A stretch of 64,000 nt of DNA from Naganishia liquefaciens (lineage: Eukaryota > Basidiomycota > Tremellomycetes > Filobasidiales > Filobasidiaceae): the NCBI GenBank assembly GCA_013423385.1, contig BLZA01000035.1:310001-374000 (forward strand), in the 5' to 3' direction. The translations under genes were made by a program, and so were the position numbers. Position 1 is the first letter of the stretch. Each line of letters opens with the position of its first letter. Positions 49,280 through 60,390 of this stretch are shown here, piece after piece. A model generated the notes under the pieces. That model ran no database searches. It saw only the letters and a program-made list of their open reading frames with translations, and was not told the DNA's origin.

Positions 49280-51336
49280 ATGATCCCCCTCGTTCGACAA
49301 GCAGTATCACGAGCTCCCCGATCAGCACGCACGTACTTTTCCATTCGCGCCATGTCCAAGCCCGCCTCCTCTGCGCCGATTCCCGCCGGGGGTGATGCGC
49401 CCAAGAAGCCCGCCGTCGTTCAGCCCGAGGGCGCGGGAATCATGATTCCGGCGTCCAAGGTTCATCAGGCGACAAAGGCCGAGTTGTTGGCGTGGTTGGA
49501 CAGGGAGGATGGGTTTAAGAGGGAAAAGGGGGGGAGGGTGCCGAGGTTGGTGGGCGTGTTGGCGACGGAGAAGGAAGATGCGAGGAATTATGCAGAGGTG
49601 AGTCGAACGGCGAGCGAGCCGAGGAGCGAAGCGACGAAGGCGTGGTGAGCGATGCGAGAATCCCTCCGAGCGACCGAAGGGAGCGAGAGTACCAGCGCCG
49701 CAGGCAAGGAAATCCCGAGCGCGCCGTAGGGCGCGCGAGAACACCTCCGAGCGGAGCGAGGATCCCTCTCTCGTCGAGCGGAGCGAGAATACCTCTGTCG
49801 TCGAGCGGAGCGAGGGTTCCTCGCTCGTCGCGGGAAGCGAGAATCCCTGTCTCGTCGAGCGAAGCGAGGATAGAAGCGCCGCAGGCAAGGATTCCCCGAG
49901 GCGATGACCGAGAATACCTCTCTCGTCGAGCACAGCGAGACTTCCTCTCGTCGAGCGGAGCGAGAATACCTGTCGTCGAGCGGAGCGAGAATTGGAGGCG
50001 CTGCGGGCAAGGAAACCGGAGGATTTGCGCACTGGCGTCTTTTCGGAAAGAACTGTTGGCCAGGGGTTGTCGTCTTGGACGAGCCAACACGACTTGTCGC
50101 CAAAGGATCAATTCGCTCCCCCGCTACACGCTCTTGGCTTCCCCGCAACCGAATCCACCAGCTAACGCCCTTACCCTCCCTCAGTTCACCCGCAAATCCT
50201 GTGAATCCCTCGGCATCGAATACGAACTCCGCCAGGTCGGCGCCGCCCGTCAATCGCTCGGCGACCAGCCCAACGTTAGCATCGGCGTCGAAGAGGCCAT
50301 CCTCGAGGCCAACGAGGACGACGACGTGGATGGAATCATGGTCTACTATCCGATTCACGGTGGTAGCCAAGATCAGTATCTGCAGCAGTGTGTGAGCCCG
50401 TACAAGGATGTCGAGGGCTTGAACCACAAGTTTTTATTCAACTTGTACCACAAGTGAGTTTTCAACCTCACCAAGACGTCGGTCCCAAGCTGAAGCCCTC
50501 ATAGCGTGCGGTATATCTCGCCGAAAACACTGTCGGCCGTGCCCGAGTCGCATCTCCCGACGTCAACGCAGGCCAACAAGGACGACGTCCCGCCACCGGG
50601 AACCGTCAAGTCCGTCCTGCCGTGTACGCCGCTCGCGATCGTCAAGGTGCTCGAGTACGTGGGCGTGTACAACAAACTGCTGGCGTACGGTGATCGTGCA
50701 CGAGGGTAAGTGCGGGCGTGGCTTTCAGTCGAGTGATGCGCTGACGCCCTCGAGTAGCAAGGTGATCACGGTCATCAACCGATCTGAAGTCGTCGGTCGA
50801 CCGCTCGGAGCGCTTCTCGCCAACGACGGTGCCCGCGTACTCAGCGTCGACATTGACTGTACGCCCGTGTCCTCTCCCCTTTGTGATCCCGCTGACCCCT
50901 TCCCCGCGGCACTAGCCATCGTCGAATTCTCAAAACGACCATCCGCCGCTTCGGCACATACATCACGGTTCAACCCGCACCACGTCGTCTCGCCGACAAA
51001 TATGACGCTGCAAGAGTGCCTGCGCGTGTCCGACGTCGTGATTAGCGCCGTGCCGCACAAGGATTACAAGGTCAAGACCGAGTGGCTCAAGGATGGATGT
51101 GTGTGCGTCAATGTCGCGGGCGATAAGAACTTTGAGGCGGATGTCAGGCAAAAGGTGCGTCACCTCTTTCCTTTGACTCGCGAAATATGTTGCAAGGCGA
51201 CTGACTCGCTACATAGGCCTCTATCTATGTGCCCTCGGTCGGTCAGATGACGATCGCCATGTTGCAGCGAAACTTGCTGCGGCTACGCAAGTACAGGGAG
51301 ATGGCGGCCGAGACGCAAGAGGCCAACTTGTTCTAG
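49280..51336 (+). CDS. MTD1: NAD-dependent 5,10-methylenetetrahydrofolate dehydrogenase
   Basis: One-carbon enzyme that oxidises methylene-THF to methenyl-THF, of the monofunctional yeast Mtd1 type. Blocks are LVGVLATEKEDARNYAE, FTRKSCESLGIEYELRQVG, DDDVDGIMVYYPIHGG, CVSPYKDVEGLNHKFLFNLYHN, CTPLAIVKVLEYVG, the NAD-binding VITVINRSEVVGRPLGALLAN, VSDVVISAVPHKDYKV, GCVCVNVAGDKNFE and YVPSVGQMTIAMLQRN, ending EANLF and TAG at 51334-51336. Two starts are plausible. The ATG at 49280 adds 24 residues that are Arg-rich and lack acidic residues (PLVRQAVSRAPRSARTYFS), like a mitochondrial presequence. The ATG at 49352 gives a cytosolic form. The first intron (49598-50184, 587 nt) contains a minisatellite. 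About five introns are present. Confidence 0.93.
49611..50010. repeat. Degenerate palindromic minisatellite inside the first MTD1 intron
   Basis: About 13 imperfect units of roughly 24-27 bp built around GAGCGGAGCGAG followed by AATACC or ATCCC and CTCTCGTC. Each core contains short inverted halves (CTCG/CGAG and GCTC/GAGC). A second word, close to AGCGCCGCAGGCAAGGA, recurs three times (near 49702, 49880 and 50000). The array fills most of the 587-nt intron. Confidence 0.88.
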
Positions 51337-52128
51337 GAGTTTATGGGATTCGTGTCTTGCGGCGAGATTTATACATAGAGATTGCTTCAAGGAGTGCCTG
51401 AAATCAAGGTTGCCGTGATCTGAGATCGTCTTGTCCACAGTCGAGTCCGCGCCGAATCGCTTACAACGGTACGGTGGGCCAGTCTTCAATGGCGAACCCA
51501 GCGTTTCTTGAGACCCGAGCGGTACAAGAGCCTCTTGATTGTGGCTGAATCGAGTTTTTCCGCCCGCGGAAAAGAAGAGGTGTGCGAAAACTTGTGCGAG
51601 GCTGTGCTCGTTACTTCGACTATTCGCTCCTTTCAGCCTTTCCCATGTTGACCCCGAAACCGATCCGGTTTGAGTGAAACGAAGAAGTAGGGACAGGTAT
51701 CCCCGTTGCCGGTGAATGAGATAAAGGAAAGTCCATTCCGAGGTTTTTTCACCTTCTTGACCTCCCCGCACAGAAACACCAAGTACTTCCGGCCGACCTG
51801 CACTATATAGACAGCCGGTTGCCCGCTGCCCCAAGCTCTCCACAGCGGCAGCATCCCTTGAACCTCATCGAAAAAAGACGCCCGCGATTAAACTCGTTGA
51901 CTAGCATAGACTAGCGGTTCTCGACACAAGTTACCAGCTCAGAGCTGCGCCTTCAAAAGCTCAAAGGTGAGCATGATGGCACGATCACGGGTCTTTTCAT
52001 TCGTCGGTATGGTCGTGCTTATCGACGACGAAGTTGCTGGGCCACAGACACATTTCGCTACAGCTTAGGCTAGCCGATTCCGACCCGAGTTTACTGCCAC
52101 TTGAGAGTAACGATATCAATCGTGCTTG
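51337..52128. other. Intergenic region
   Basis: A 792-bp stretch. A 186-codon minus-strand frame (51283-51843) overlaps it and the MTD1 3' end, but begins with GTG and lacks any signature. No gene is recognised. Confidence 0.45.
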
Positions 52129-53300
52129 ATGAATGAGAACGCAAATGGAAACGGCGAAGTTCCAGCCAACAGAAGTTCCCCAAAGCTTCGGGCGGCTTCG
52201 TCGAAGATACAGCGAAGAATGACTCGCTCCTTGGCCCGCAAACTTCGCCAGGCTTCCACTCATCCCCAAGATCCGGAGAGACCGACAAAACGTGACGGAA
52301 CGGATCAGTCTGCAATTGGGCAGACTGGCGGGAGGGCGTCGCATGGGATCAGCATGAATGCCATGAGCGCTTCCAGCAGCCCTCCCAAAGACGAGAATTA
52401 TCTGCCGCCCCCGAAGGAGCTCGTCCCTGCTGCTTCTGCACATACTCCACTGACTCCAAGACTGCATAAACACTTCACACATGACAGCCAAGCAATAGCT
52501 GCCTCCCGTGGTGGAATCTGTTCTCGTTTTGAGGTAGACGGGCACAACCTTACAGACAAGGCATTATGTCAGCGGTGCGACAGATCCTCGAGAGAAGCGA
52601 AGCACGAGCGCGAGTCGGTATGCCAAAGATCCGTCCGCTCTTCAATACGGAGAGCCAACCATTGACCCGCCTCTTTCCATAGATGCTCGAGCGACGACAG
52701 AAAGTAAATGACGGTGCCATACTTCTGCCGCCGCCTGCAACCCGTAAAGTCGCCTCTCGCATTTCGGACGCGCTCAACAGCAAACGAAGCTACCTATCAG
52801 CACAGGATGGCCCAGATCTGCTGCCACCTTTGGAGCTTGACGAGCCATGGAGGATGTTTGCTAGCTATAAACGGTCTCGTCTCCTACCATCAAGCTCATG
52901 CCTTGTTTCTGCTACGCAGAACGCCCGACATTCCGGCAGTAGCGGAAGCCACTCCGAAAGCCTTGAGTCTCAACGCAGACCAGCAATGAGACAATACCCA
53001 GCGCTTCGACAGGCAGTCCGCAATAGACCCTATCCTCTCTCGATCGCGGTGGCAATCAGGTATCAAAGATATCCTGCCACATCCAGATTCGTCTTTCCCC
53101 CTCGTCTTTCCAACCCGACACATTTCGGGTCTAGTTGCCAGATTGCATCGTCAAAGATAGCCATCAGACGACGTCGCTCCGCATTGATAGATCTCCGAGA
53201 GGTCACGTTAGATCTGCTCGAGGAGGTATCAAAAATGCTAACGCAGCTTGACAAAGCCCTGCCGCAGGTAGCGGCGAAGCATTGGAAGCCAAAGGAGTAG
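52129..53300 (+). CDS. Hypothetical basic protein (about 368 aa)
   Basis: Two exons (52129-52617 and 52683-53300) joined by a 65-nt intron with GTATGC donor and CATAG acceptor. Both exon lengths are multiples of three and the frame stays open, which supports one gene. The protein is basic and mostly disordered: an RRMTRSLARKLRQ stretch near the start, a Pro-rich KDENYLPPPKEL, a CQRC pair, and a C-terminal helix (LREVTLDLLEEVSKMLTQLDKAL). No domain is recognised. A nucleic-acid-associated or scaffold role would be a guess. Confidence 0.6.
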
Positions 53301-53444
53301 ATGGAACGAGCCTGAGGGATGGCCCAAAGAAGTCCCGGTAGCTTGTGAATCTTTAACGGTATGCTCGATGCCATATGCAAGGTACGGCTCCGTTCGGAGC
53401 GTGACGTCTTCTAGGCTTTTGTAACACTGGTGAGGACGATGATT

Positions 53445-54753
53445 TTAAGCGTAAATGGCCAACCTCGGGTCGAAGACCTTGGTGTTTCCCATTCGGAACC
53501 CCTTGTCGAGTCCGCTAATGGCCTCAATGTCGTCCTTGGTCAACTCTACGTCCGGGCTCTTGAGATTCTCGACCATTCGTTCCGGCTTGATGGTCTTGGG
53601 AATGACGATAATGTTGCGTTGAGTGCACCATCGGAGGAGGACTTGACCGGTGGTCGCGTTATGGCGTTCGGCAATCTTGGTGACAACCGGGTGGGTCAAA
53701 AGAGAGTCAACTTGGGTGGCCGAGGGAACGCCCAATTCGAGCCAGCTGCAACGTGAGGTGAGAAATCGACGTCAAGTATACATCAAATCGCAAGGGCATA
53801 CCTGGCGGGACCAAAGGTGGAGAATGCCATCATCTTGATACCGAATGCCTCACACAAATCGATCAAATCCTGTTGGACATTGTACGGATGCATCTCGACT
53901 TGGCACACAGCAGGCGGGATCTCTGCATATGTCATCAAGTCAGCCAGAAGCTGTCCACCAAAGTTGCAGACACCGATGTTCTTGGCGAGCTTGAGGGACG
54001 GCAACTTTTCCATGGCTGCCCAGGTTTTCTATACAGGCCGCGGTAAGCGACATGGATAGGATAGCTACAGAGCGACATACGTGCAGAGGAGCTCGATCGA
54101 GCTCGATCTTGCCTTCGGCATTGAACCACCCCGGAGGATAGCTGACAGCCGGGTCGACTGCCGACCGTAAAGTAATGAATCAGCCTGATACCTCATTCAC
54201 AGAGACATGAAAGACACATACCATACTTCAGAGCGATAGGGAAATGGATAAGGTAGCTGTGCAATGTGTCAAATGGCGGGCTCGAGCACGATTTCCGACC
54301 GACTCACAGATCGAAATAGTCGGTCTGCCAGTCCTGCAGCTGTCGTCGAATCTGAATCTCAACTTGTTCCGGTTGCTGTGGAACACTATCAGCTCAAGCT
54401 CCCTTCCCAAACTGATAGAAGTCATTCACCTTGTACGTGTTCCAAAGCTTGCTAACGATGAACAGCTCCTCCCGCTTAACGAGGCCCTCATCCAAGGCTC
54501 GCTTCAATCCCTTGCCGGATTCGTGCTCATTTCCGTAATCGCTTGCCGAATCAAACATTCGAAAGCCCGCCTTGATGGCCTCATAAACGGTGTCGGCACA
54601 GACATCATTGGGAACCTTCCAGAGACCCTATTGGCGCAAGACGACTTTGAATTTGGGCTCCGCGCACGGTCGTGGAATGCGACATACCATGCCCACGACG
54701 GGGATCTCATCTTGCGTAGTGGTAAACTTGACGGTAGGAGTCTTGGTTGACAT
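53445..54753 (-). CDS. Aldo-keto reductase, xylose-reductase-like
   Basis: NAD(P)H-dependent oxidoreductase of the AKR superfamily. The ATG at 54753 opens [21 protein letters not shown]. The catalytic tetrad is visible as Asp and Tyr in [12 protein letters not shown], Lys in FIVSKLW and His in YLIHFP. Later blocks are [38 protein letters not shown] and the cofactor loop [17 protein letters not shown], ending DPRLAIYA with TAA at 53445-53447. The arrangement matches fungal D-xylose/aldose reductases of the AKR2 type, which act in the cytosol on aldoses and other aldehydes. Six or so short introns are present. The phosphate-binding K/R preceding NLKS favours NADPH or dual cofactor use, by family knowledge only. 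Confidence 0.92.
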
Positions 54754-56191
54754 TTTGTATGGTTGCTTTGTGACAATGGGTTTGTCAATGAATCTATGAC
54801 ACCAAGGCTTCACCATTCTTTCAGCCCAAAGCATGAAGCACAACTCCTCGAATTCGCCCAATAGAAACGCAAGCGATCGGGACCTCGAAGGATCCGAAAC
54901 CGGGAGAACCACGGCACGGCACGTGGGGCAAGCCGGGTTAGTCGCGGGGTCTAAGCCACTGCCCCACGCCCGCTGTCTAAGCATGAGTCTGAAGAGACAT
55001 CTAAAAGAGGGATTGAAGGAGAACCCAGATCAGCTCTAGTCTCAGCGCATCTCATGCTGTCGGTCCGGGGCCCACGTATGACGCTGGAGCAGGGTGGCTG
55101 GACGTAGCAATCCACTGGGATTGAACGGCGGGATCACGGATATGCGCTCCGGATGATCTTCTGCGGATAATACAACGATCGACTGGTGACTTGATCGAAG
55201 GTATCCACTTCCTCTCACGTTGTCTTTCGTTTCCACTCAAGCGATCGCTCCCCTTCAGCGACAATCGGCTGGATCTCTAGATTGTCTCTTCAGACATCAG
55301 CCGGAAAACTCGCCGGAACGGCCGTCGTGAGTCAGACAGCATCATGTCAACTCCGTACACCCTGATAATGACCCAGCCAAGTCATTGACGGTAAATCACA
55401 GTGGCGATAGGTGAGAATGGAGCTATTGAACATCACCTAGACGAGGTGAGCCCTCGGAAGCGCGTGGCGAGGGTCCGGTACCTCCTCGCTTGAAGCTTGA
55501 GATGTTTCGCTTCTTCTAAGCTTGGGTGACTCTTTTCGAAAATGAGGACTAAATCCTCGTCAGCTACGCCAGAAAACGCTCAAGGGTCAGTCTCAGGTCG
55601 GTCAGTGAGGCAGACAATGACTCACGCCCACAGCGCCTAAGTAGTGGCTACAGGTTACACTTGTATTCGTAAGCCTGAGCCAAAGAAAATGTTGATCAAG
55701 ATGTTATTGTTTAAAAGCAATGGCAAAGCGATTTGGCTCTAGCCATCTTCAGCTTTCAAAAGTTCGAAGTCTGTCTCCGGCAAGTTGTCCCCCAAGGACA
55801 GTTCGAGAGCGACTGAACGTCCTGTTTGACTGATAATGGACACTCTGTATTGCGGAAAGAGGGCGCATCGATTATCGATCGCGTCTCAACTGCATCGCCT
55901 CTGTGTAACGGGTCCTTAGAGACTGTAACTGCCATCCTTTGAGTCTGTTCCGGACCTGAAGGCAGCAGCCTAAAATCAAAAGGATGCCGGTCGTCCTCGG
56001 CGCGTAACCTCACCTATCAATCAAGACCACAATGTGTCCTTGTTTTCTTTTTCAGATTCCTTATTTCCCTTGTTAATACAGTGAGGGGGGCAGGAGTAAG
56101 AACAAAGGTGACTACTAGGTGACCTCGTGTGAGAGAGACTCATTGTTACAAAGTTGTGCAGCGGCGTTTCAACACATACTCAGAAATCGTA
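54754..56191. other. Intergenic region
   Basis: About 1.4 kb, somewhat AT-richer near 56000-56200. It holds no frame with a recognisable domain. It includes the AKR promoter at its left end. Confidence 0.4.
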
Positions 56192-56199
56192 TATAAATA
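56192..56199 (+). promoter_or_regulatory. TATA-box candidate
   Basis: TATAAATA about 100 bp upstream of the ATG of the hypothetical gene at 56298. Confidence 0.45.
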
Positions 56200-56297
56200 C
56201 ACATACTTATCGCATTCATTAACAATACGGTTGATGGCCCTTCCGTTGCGTTACTCCACGCTTGCAACAAGCTGTTCTCATTATATTCTCGCTAGGA

Positions 56298-57489
56298 ATG
56301 AGCTCTCGTTCTTCAAATACTCAATCGGATACAAAGCCACTTAGAGCGAAAGCTGCCGGAAGACGCTCGTCCGAAGCGGAAGGGCTTTATGCCTGGAGGG
56401 ATAAAGTGCTAGATTTCAAGAGGACTCTCAAAGCGCTTCTTGGCTCGTTCGAAGGTATCTCTGAATCAGGGATGTCAAAGGCGGTGCTACTCCAGAAACC
56501 AACGCCCATAGTGCTATGGTCCTATACATCCAGGTTTGGTCAAAGCAGATCTCTCAGATGTTGGTCTTGGGAACGATTCCCCGTGACCTTGGACTTGCAT
56601 ACGAAAAGCTGAAAAAAGCACTCGATTCCTTCTTGGCGACATTGAATCAGCAAGGTGTTTGTAGCAAAGGCTCTGCGGAAAAGGACTTTGGGAATCTGCT
56701 CGAGAGGACCGAAAAGGCATGGCGAACCCTGGTCGCAGACTCTCGGGTTCAGAAGGTGGCAGTCGAGAAGCAGGGTATTTCCAAAAAAGGAGTACCACGA
56801 CCTGAGGAGCGGTTCCTGTGCTTGGATCCTTCTGCCAGATCTGCCTTGTGTCTTTGGAAGTGGAGTGGCATCGCCTCCAGCGGTGACCGGGACAGAGGTC
56901 TAATCATGCGCAACCTGACTACATCCGATTTTCGCACCCCTAAGAGCTGGGGATATTACACAGCCAGACTCATCGCGGCCGGTTCTTTTCGAAATGGCAG
57001 CCTTGAAGACTACTTGAACGAAGTGCAGCATTCCTTCGGAATCCTTCGCGCCACCGCTGGTGCGTTGTCTGAGCGGGGGGCATTGCAAGCAGGGACACCA
57101 CAGCTGCCTTATCCACCACCAGGCAAACCAGCGTCGTTGAGGATGAAGAGATCGCATCATCCATCGGAATGCCAGAAACCAGGCCTTTGCTCGCACAGAG
57201 TTTCGGTATAACCATACCGAACGCCTCGAAAGGTAAAAAAGGACCTCGCAAAGGCGGTCAACTCATTTATCTGAGGCCCTCGAAGACATGTCCGATTGAT
57301 GTCACTGAACCTGAATCCTTTCAGAACCTGGCTGATACTGTTGCCGAGATCGCGACAAGGGACGTTTCTGAGTTTGAAATTGAGTCAATGATCGCCACTA
57401 TTTCTTTACTAGCGGATATTTTGGAAGTTGAATGGCAAGATGTGAGTTCGAAGGTGTCAGCTCTCAGGTCTGCAGAGAGTGCAGTTTAA
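56298..57489 (+). CDS. Hypothetical helical protein
   Basis: Three exons read from splice sites: the ATG at 56298 opens SSRSSNTQSDTKPLRAKAAG; a short intron after GSFE leads into TNAHSAMVLYIQVWSKQISQ; a second intron (donor GTGCGT after ILRATA) leads into LSTTRQTSVVEDEEIASS; the stop is at 57487-57489. The joined protein is about 365 residues, largely alpha-helical with basic patches (KGKKGPRKGG) and a C-terminal amphipathic part (FQNLADTVAEIATRD, FEIESMIATISLLADILE). No known domain is recognised. Function unknown. Confidence 0.6.
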
Positions 57490-58600
57490 AGACCGGACAA
57501 GACCCCCTTTCCCGTGTTCGAGTCATCTCTACACTCTGCTAGCTCTCTGTAACGCATGTTAGGCAATTGCTGTTCACTATATATAGTCTTGGTGTAAATA
57601 GTCGCGCAGAGGTTTCCCCTCTCAGCTCATGCTGTGCTGTGCCAATTGACATCTGACTGTTGCCCGGCTTCCATTTTTGTTGCCGTTTCAGAAATCAAGC
57701 GCAAGGCAAACTTTATGTCTACGTCCACTGCTCCTTATACTTGTCCCGCCTCTATCGTGACCGGAACCATTGGCGTTATGAACACAAGCGTTCTTTTGGT
57801 AGAGATTCAAGCGTACCTGTAACGGATATGTTCCCGCTTGAAATACGCGGGCACGTCGGCATGTCCCGTTTTGTTCGCCCATTTTCTGTCAGCAAAATCG
57901 CTTGCGTATCACACAGCCTACTGCCCTACTCTTGCGTGCGACCGAGTCCTTCCCGGACCATGCCGATTGCCTATCTCCACAACAGACCGACTCTTCTTTG
58001 CTGCGAATCAATCACTCCTGAGCCGAGTCGTACTCCCTCCATAGCTCTATAGCCCTATGGGCGATAATCGATCTCGACAGTCGCGATTCGCCAACATTGC
58101 CAGCCGATGCACCGGGAGACCCATCCGCTTTGATCTGAGTGAACTCTCGTGGTATCGTCATCGCTGACAAATGGCCGTCCAGCACCGAGCTATGATTTAA
58201 CCCTGCTTGATTCCCTCACTCCGCTACCATTTTGGGATTTAAGAAGACAACCTGTACGTGATGACCCTCTGGCTGTCCTGCGCCGACTGGAAACTCCGCC
58301 TTGGGAAGGCCTGTCAGCGATAGCGGCATCGCCGCTCTGAATAGCAGCTTCCGTTGCCCCCCCCTCACTTTCTATTGGACATGCGGCTCATTGGGTATTT
58401 TCCCCGTAAACCTCTCGTGCTTCAACAGATGTGGCCAGGGCCACGTATGCACCAAGCACCGTGACCACACGTCGCCAACGGCATGACAGCACACAAAGAC
58501 GCGCTGTCAACGACTAGATGAACGTCACACGGCGTCAATCATGTCAATACAAATACATGTCACAACACATTACTATTTCCTTTCCTCTGCGCGCCCAGCC
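57490..58600. other. Convergent 3' intergenic region
   Basis: About 1.1 kb between the hypothetical gene (plus) and the complex I gene (minus). A TATATATAG run occurs near 57580 without a gene behind it. Nothing coding is recognised. Confidence 0.4.
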
Positions 58601-60147
58601 TTAACGATCGACTTCACCGAACACCAAGTCCATGGTACCGATAATGGCGACGGCGTCGGGCAAATAGTGGTGACGCACTTTTAAGCAGGGTCAGCAGGGA
58701 ATACCACTTGCCACGCGTGCGGACTCACTGATGAAATCGGAACCAGCCAAATGCGCGAATCCGGGTGCACGGATCTTGCATCGGTAAGGTCGCTGCGATC
58801 CATCCGAAACAAGGTAGACGCCCATCTCGCCCTTGGGCGCTTCGATCGGTGCATAAGTCTCTCCCGGCGGAACGTTGTAGCCCTCGGAGAAGAGCTTGAA
58901 GTGGTGAATAAGGGCTTCCATGGATTCCTTCATGGATGCTCGGGGCGGCGAGGTGATCTTGTGGTCGTCGACCTTGTAGGCACCTTCGGGCATCTTGTTC
59001 AGACACTGCGAAGAGGGGTTGGAGGTGAGCGGGCGGGACGCGTGCATAAAAGGTGGGAGGGGCGTACCTGGCTGATGATACGCAGCGACTCTCGGAATTC
59101 CTGCACTCGGCAGAGGTAACGGTCGTCTTCGACGGGACGTCAGCTTCAGTTTACAGCATCAAGCGAGCGGGACTCACAGCAATCACCGTTCTTGCCGACG
59201 GGCACGTCAAACTCGACCTGGTCGTACGCATCGTACGGCTGCACCTTTCGAATATCCCACGGAATACCACTTCCACGCAACATGACGCCCGAGAAGGAGT
59301 AGTCCATTGCCTCCTGCGCCGTCACCTTTCCGATACCAACGGTTCGGCCCTTCCAGATTCGGTTACCGGTGACGACCTCTTCGATCTCATCGACACGCGA
59401 CGAGAACTGGGTGGCCCACTTGAAGATGTCATCGAGCAAGCCGTGGGGCAAGTCGAACGCGACTCCTCCCGGACGAATGTAGGCGGCGTGCATACGCGCG
59501 CCCGAGACACGCTCGTAGAATTCCATCAATTTTTCACGTTCTTCGAAACCCCACAGGAACGGGGTCAAGGCGCCAACGTCCATGGCGTGAGTGAGGACGG
59601 CCATCAAGTGGTTGCTGACCCGGGTGATCTCGCCGTACAAGGTTCGGATCCATTTGGCACGCTCGGGGACCTCGATGTTGAGCAGCTTTTCGACGGCGAG
59701 CGAGTAGCACAATTCGTTGGTCATCATCGAGCAATAGTCGAGACGGTCAAAGTACGGCAGTGCCTGGGTGTAGTTTTTGTACTCGATGAGCTTTTCCGTG
59801 CCTCGGTGGAGCAAACCGATATGCGGATCGGCACGCAAGATCTCCTCTCCGTTCAGCTCGAGGATCAACCGCAACACGCCGTGCGCGGCAGGATGCTGCG
59901 GACCAAAGTTGACGGTGAAATGACGCATCGAGGCATCCTTGCGTGATCCCGTCTCCTTCAAGATCTCTTCAGCCGAGAGCGAGTGCAGTTCCTCGACCGA
60001 GTGGCTGTGAACGGGCGAGCGTCCGGCCGTCTCGTATGATGGTGTGGCGAGGCCGCGTCGCAGCGGAACGGCGGCGGCGGCGGCGGTGGTGGGACGTGTT
60101 GCCGCGATCCCACGGGCGAGCAATGGTCTGGCGAGGGACTTGAGCAT
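58601..60147 (-). CDS. NDUFS2: Mitochondrial complex I 49 kDa subunit
   Basis: Core subunit of NADH:ubiquinone oxidoreductase (NuoD family) that helps form the quinone site. The ATG at 60147 opens a mitochondrial presequence rich in Arg and Ala ([19 protein letters not shown]). Then come [148 protein letters not shown], then [44 protein letters not shown] and a final VFGEVDR with TAA at 58601-58603. Length and order are complete. Three short introns lie near the 3' end. HP and the conserved His/Tyr of the quinone pocket are present. Confidence 0.96.
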
Positions 60148-60390
60148 GGTGTGCGGAGGTGCGGGTACCAGTGTCACAGGGATTGCCACAACTGTGCTTG
60201 AACCACTGCTATACCACGCCCACTTCGCACGCCGATCGATGGTAATTCGTGGTCTCCCGTTGGCCCGCGCTTATGACGCGCCTCATTTTGGTCGCATCCG
60301 CGCTTAGTCGCCACCGGTGTACATGGTATGCCTATGCCCCTCGTGTCCCTCATGCCCTCTACATTCCCTATACATGCAAGACTAGCTACC

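Noticed and set aside
49515-50427. Long overlapping open frames on both strands across the MTD1 intron, with repeated LRSTR or LAPLDERGI units
   Set aside because: They are the translation of a GC-rich minisatellite whose unit is often a multiple of three; there is no domain and the region is bounded by perfect splice sites of MTD1.
51283-51843. 186-codon minus-strand ORF
   Set aside because: It starts with GTG, overlaps the MTD1 3' end and shows no family motif or credible exon context.
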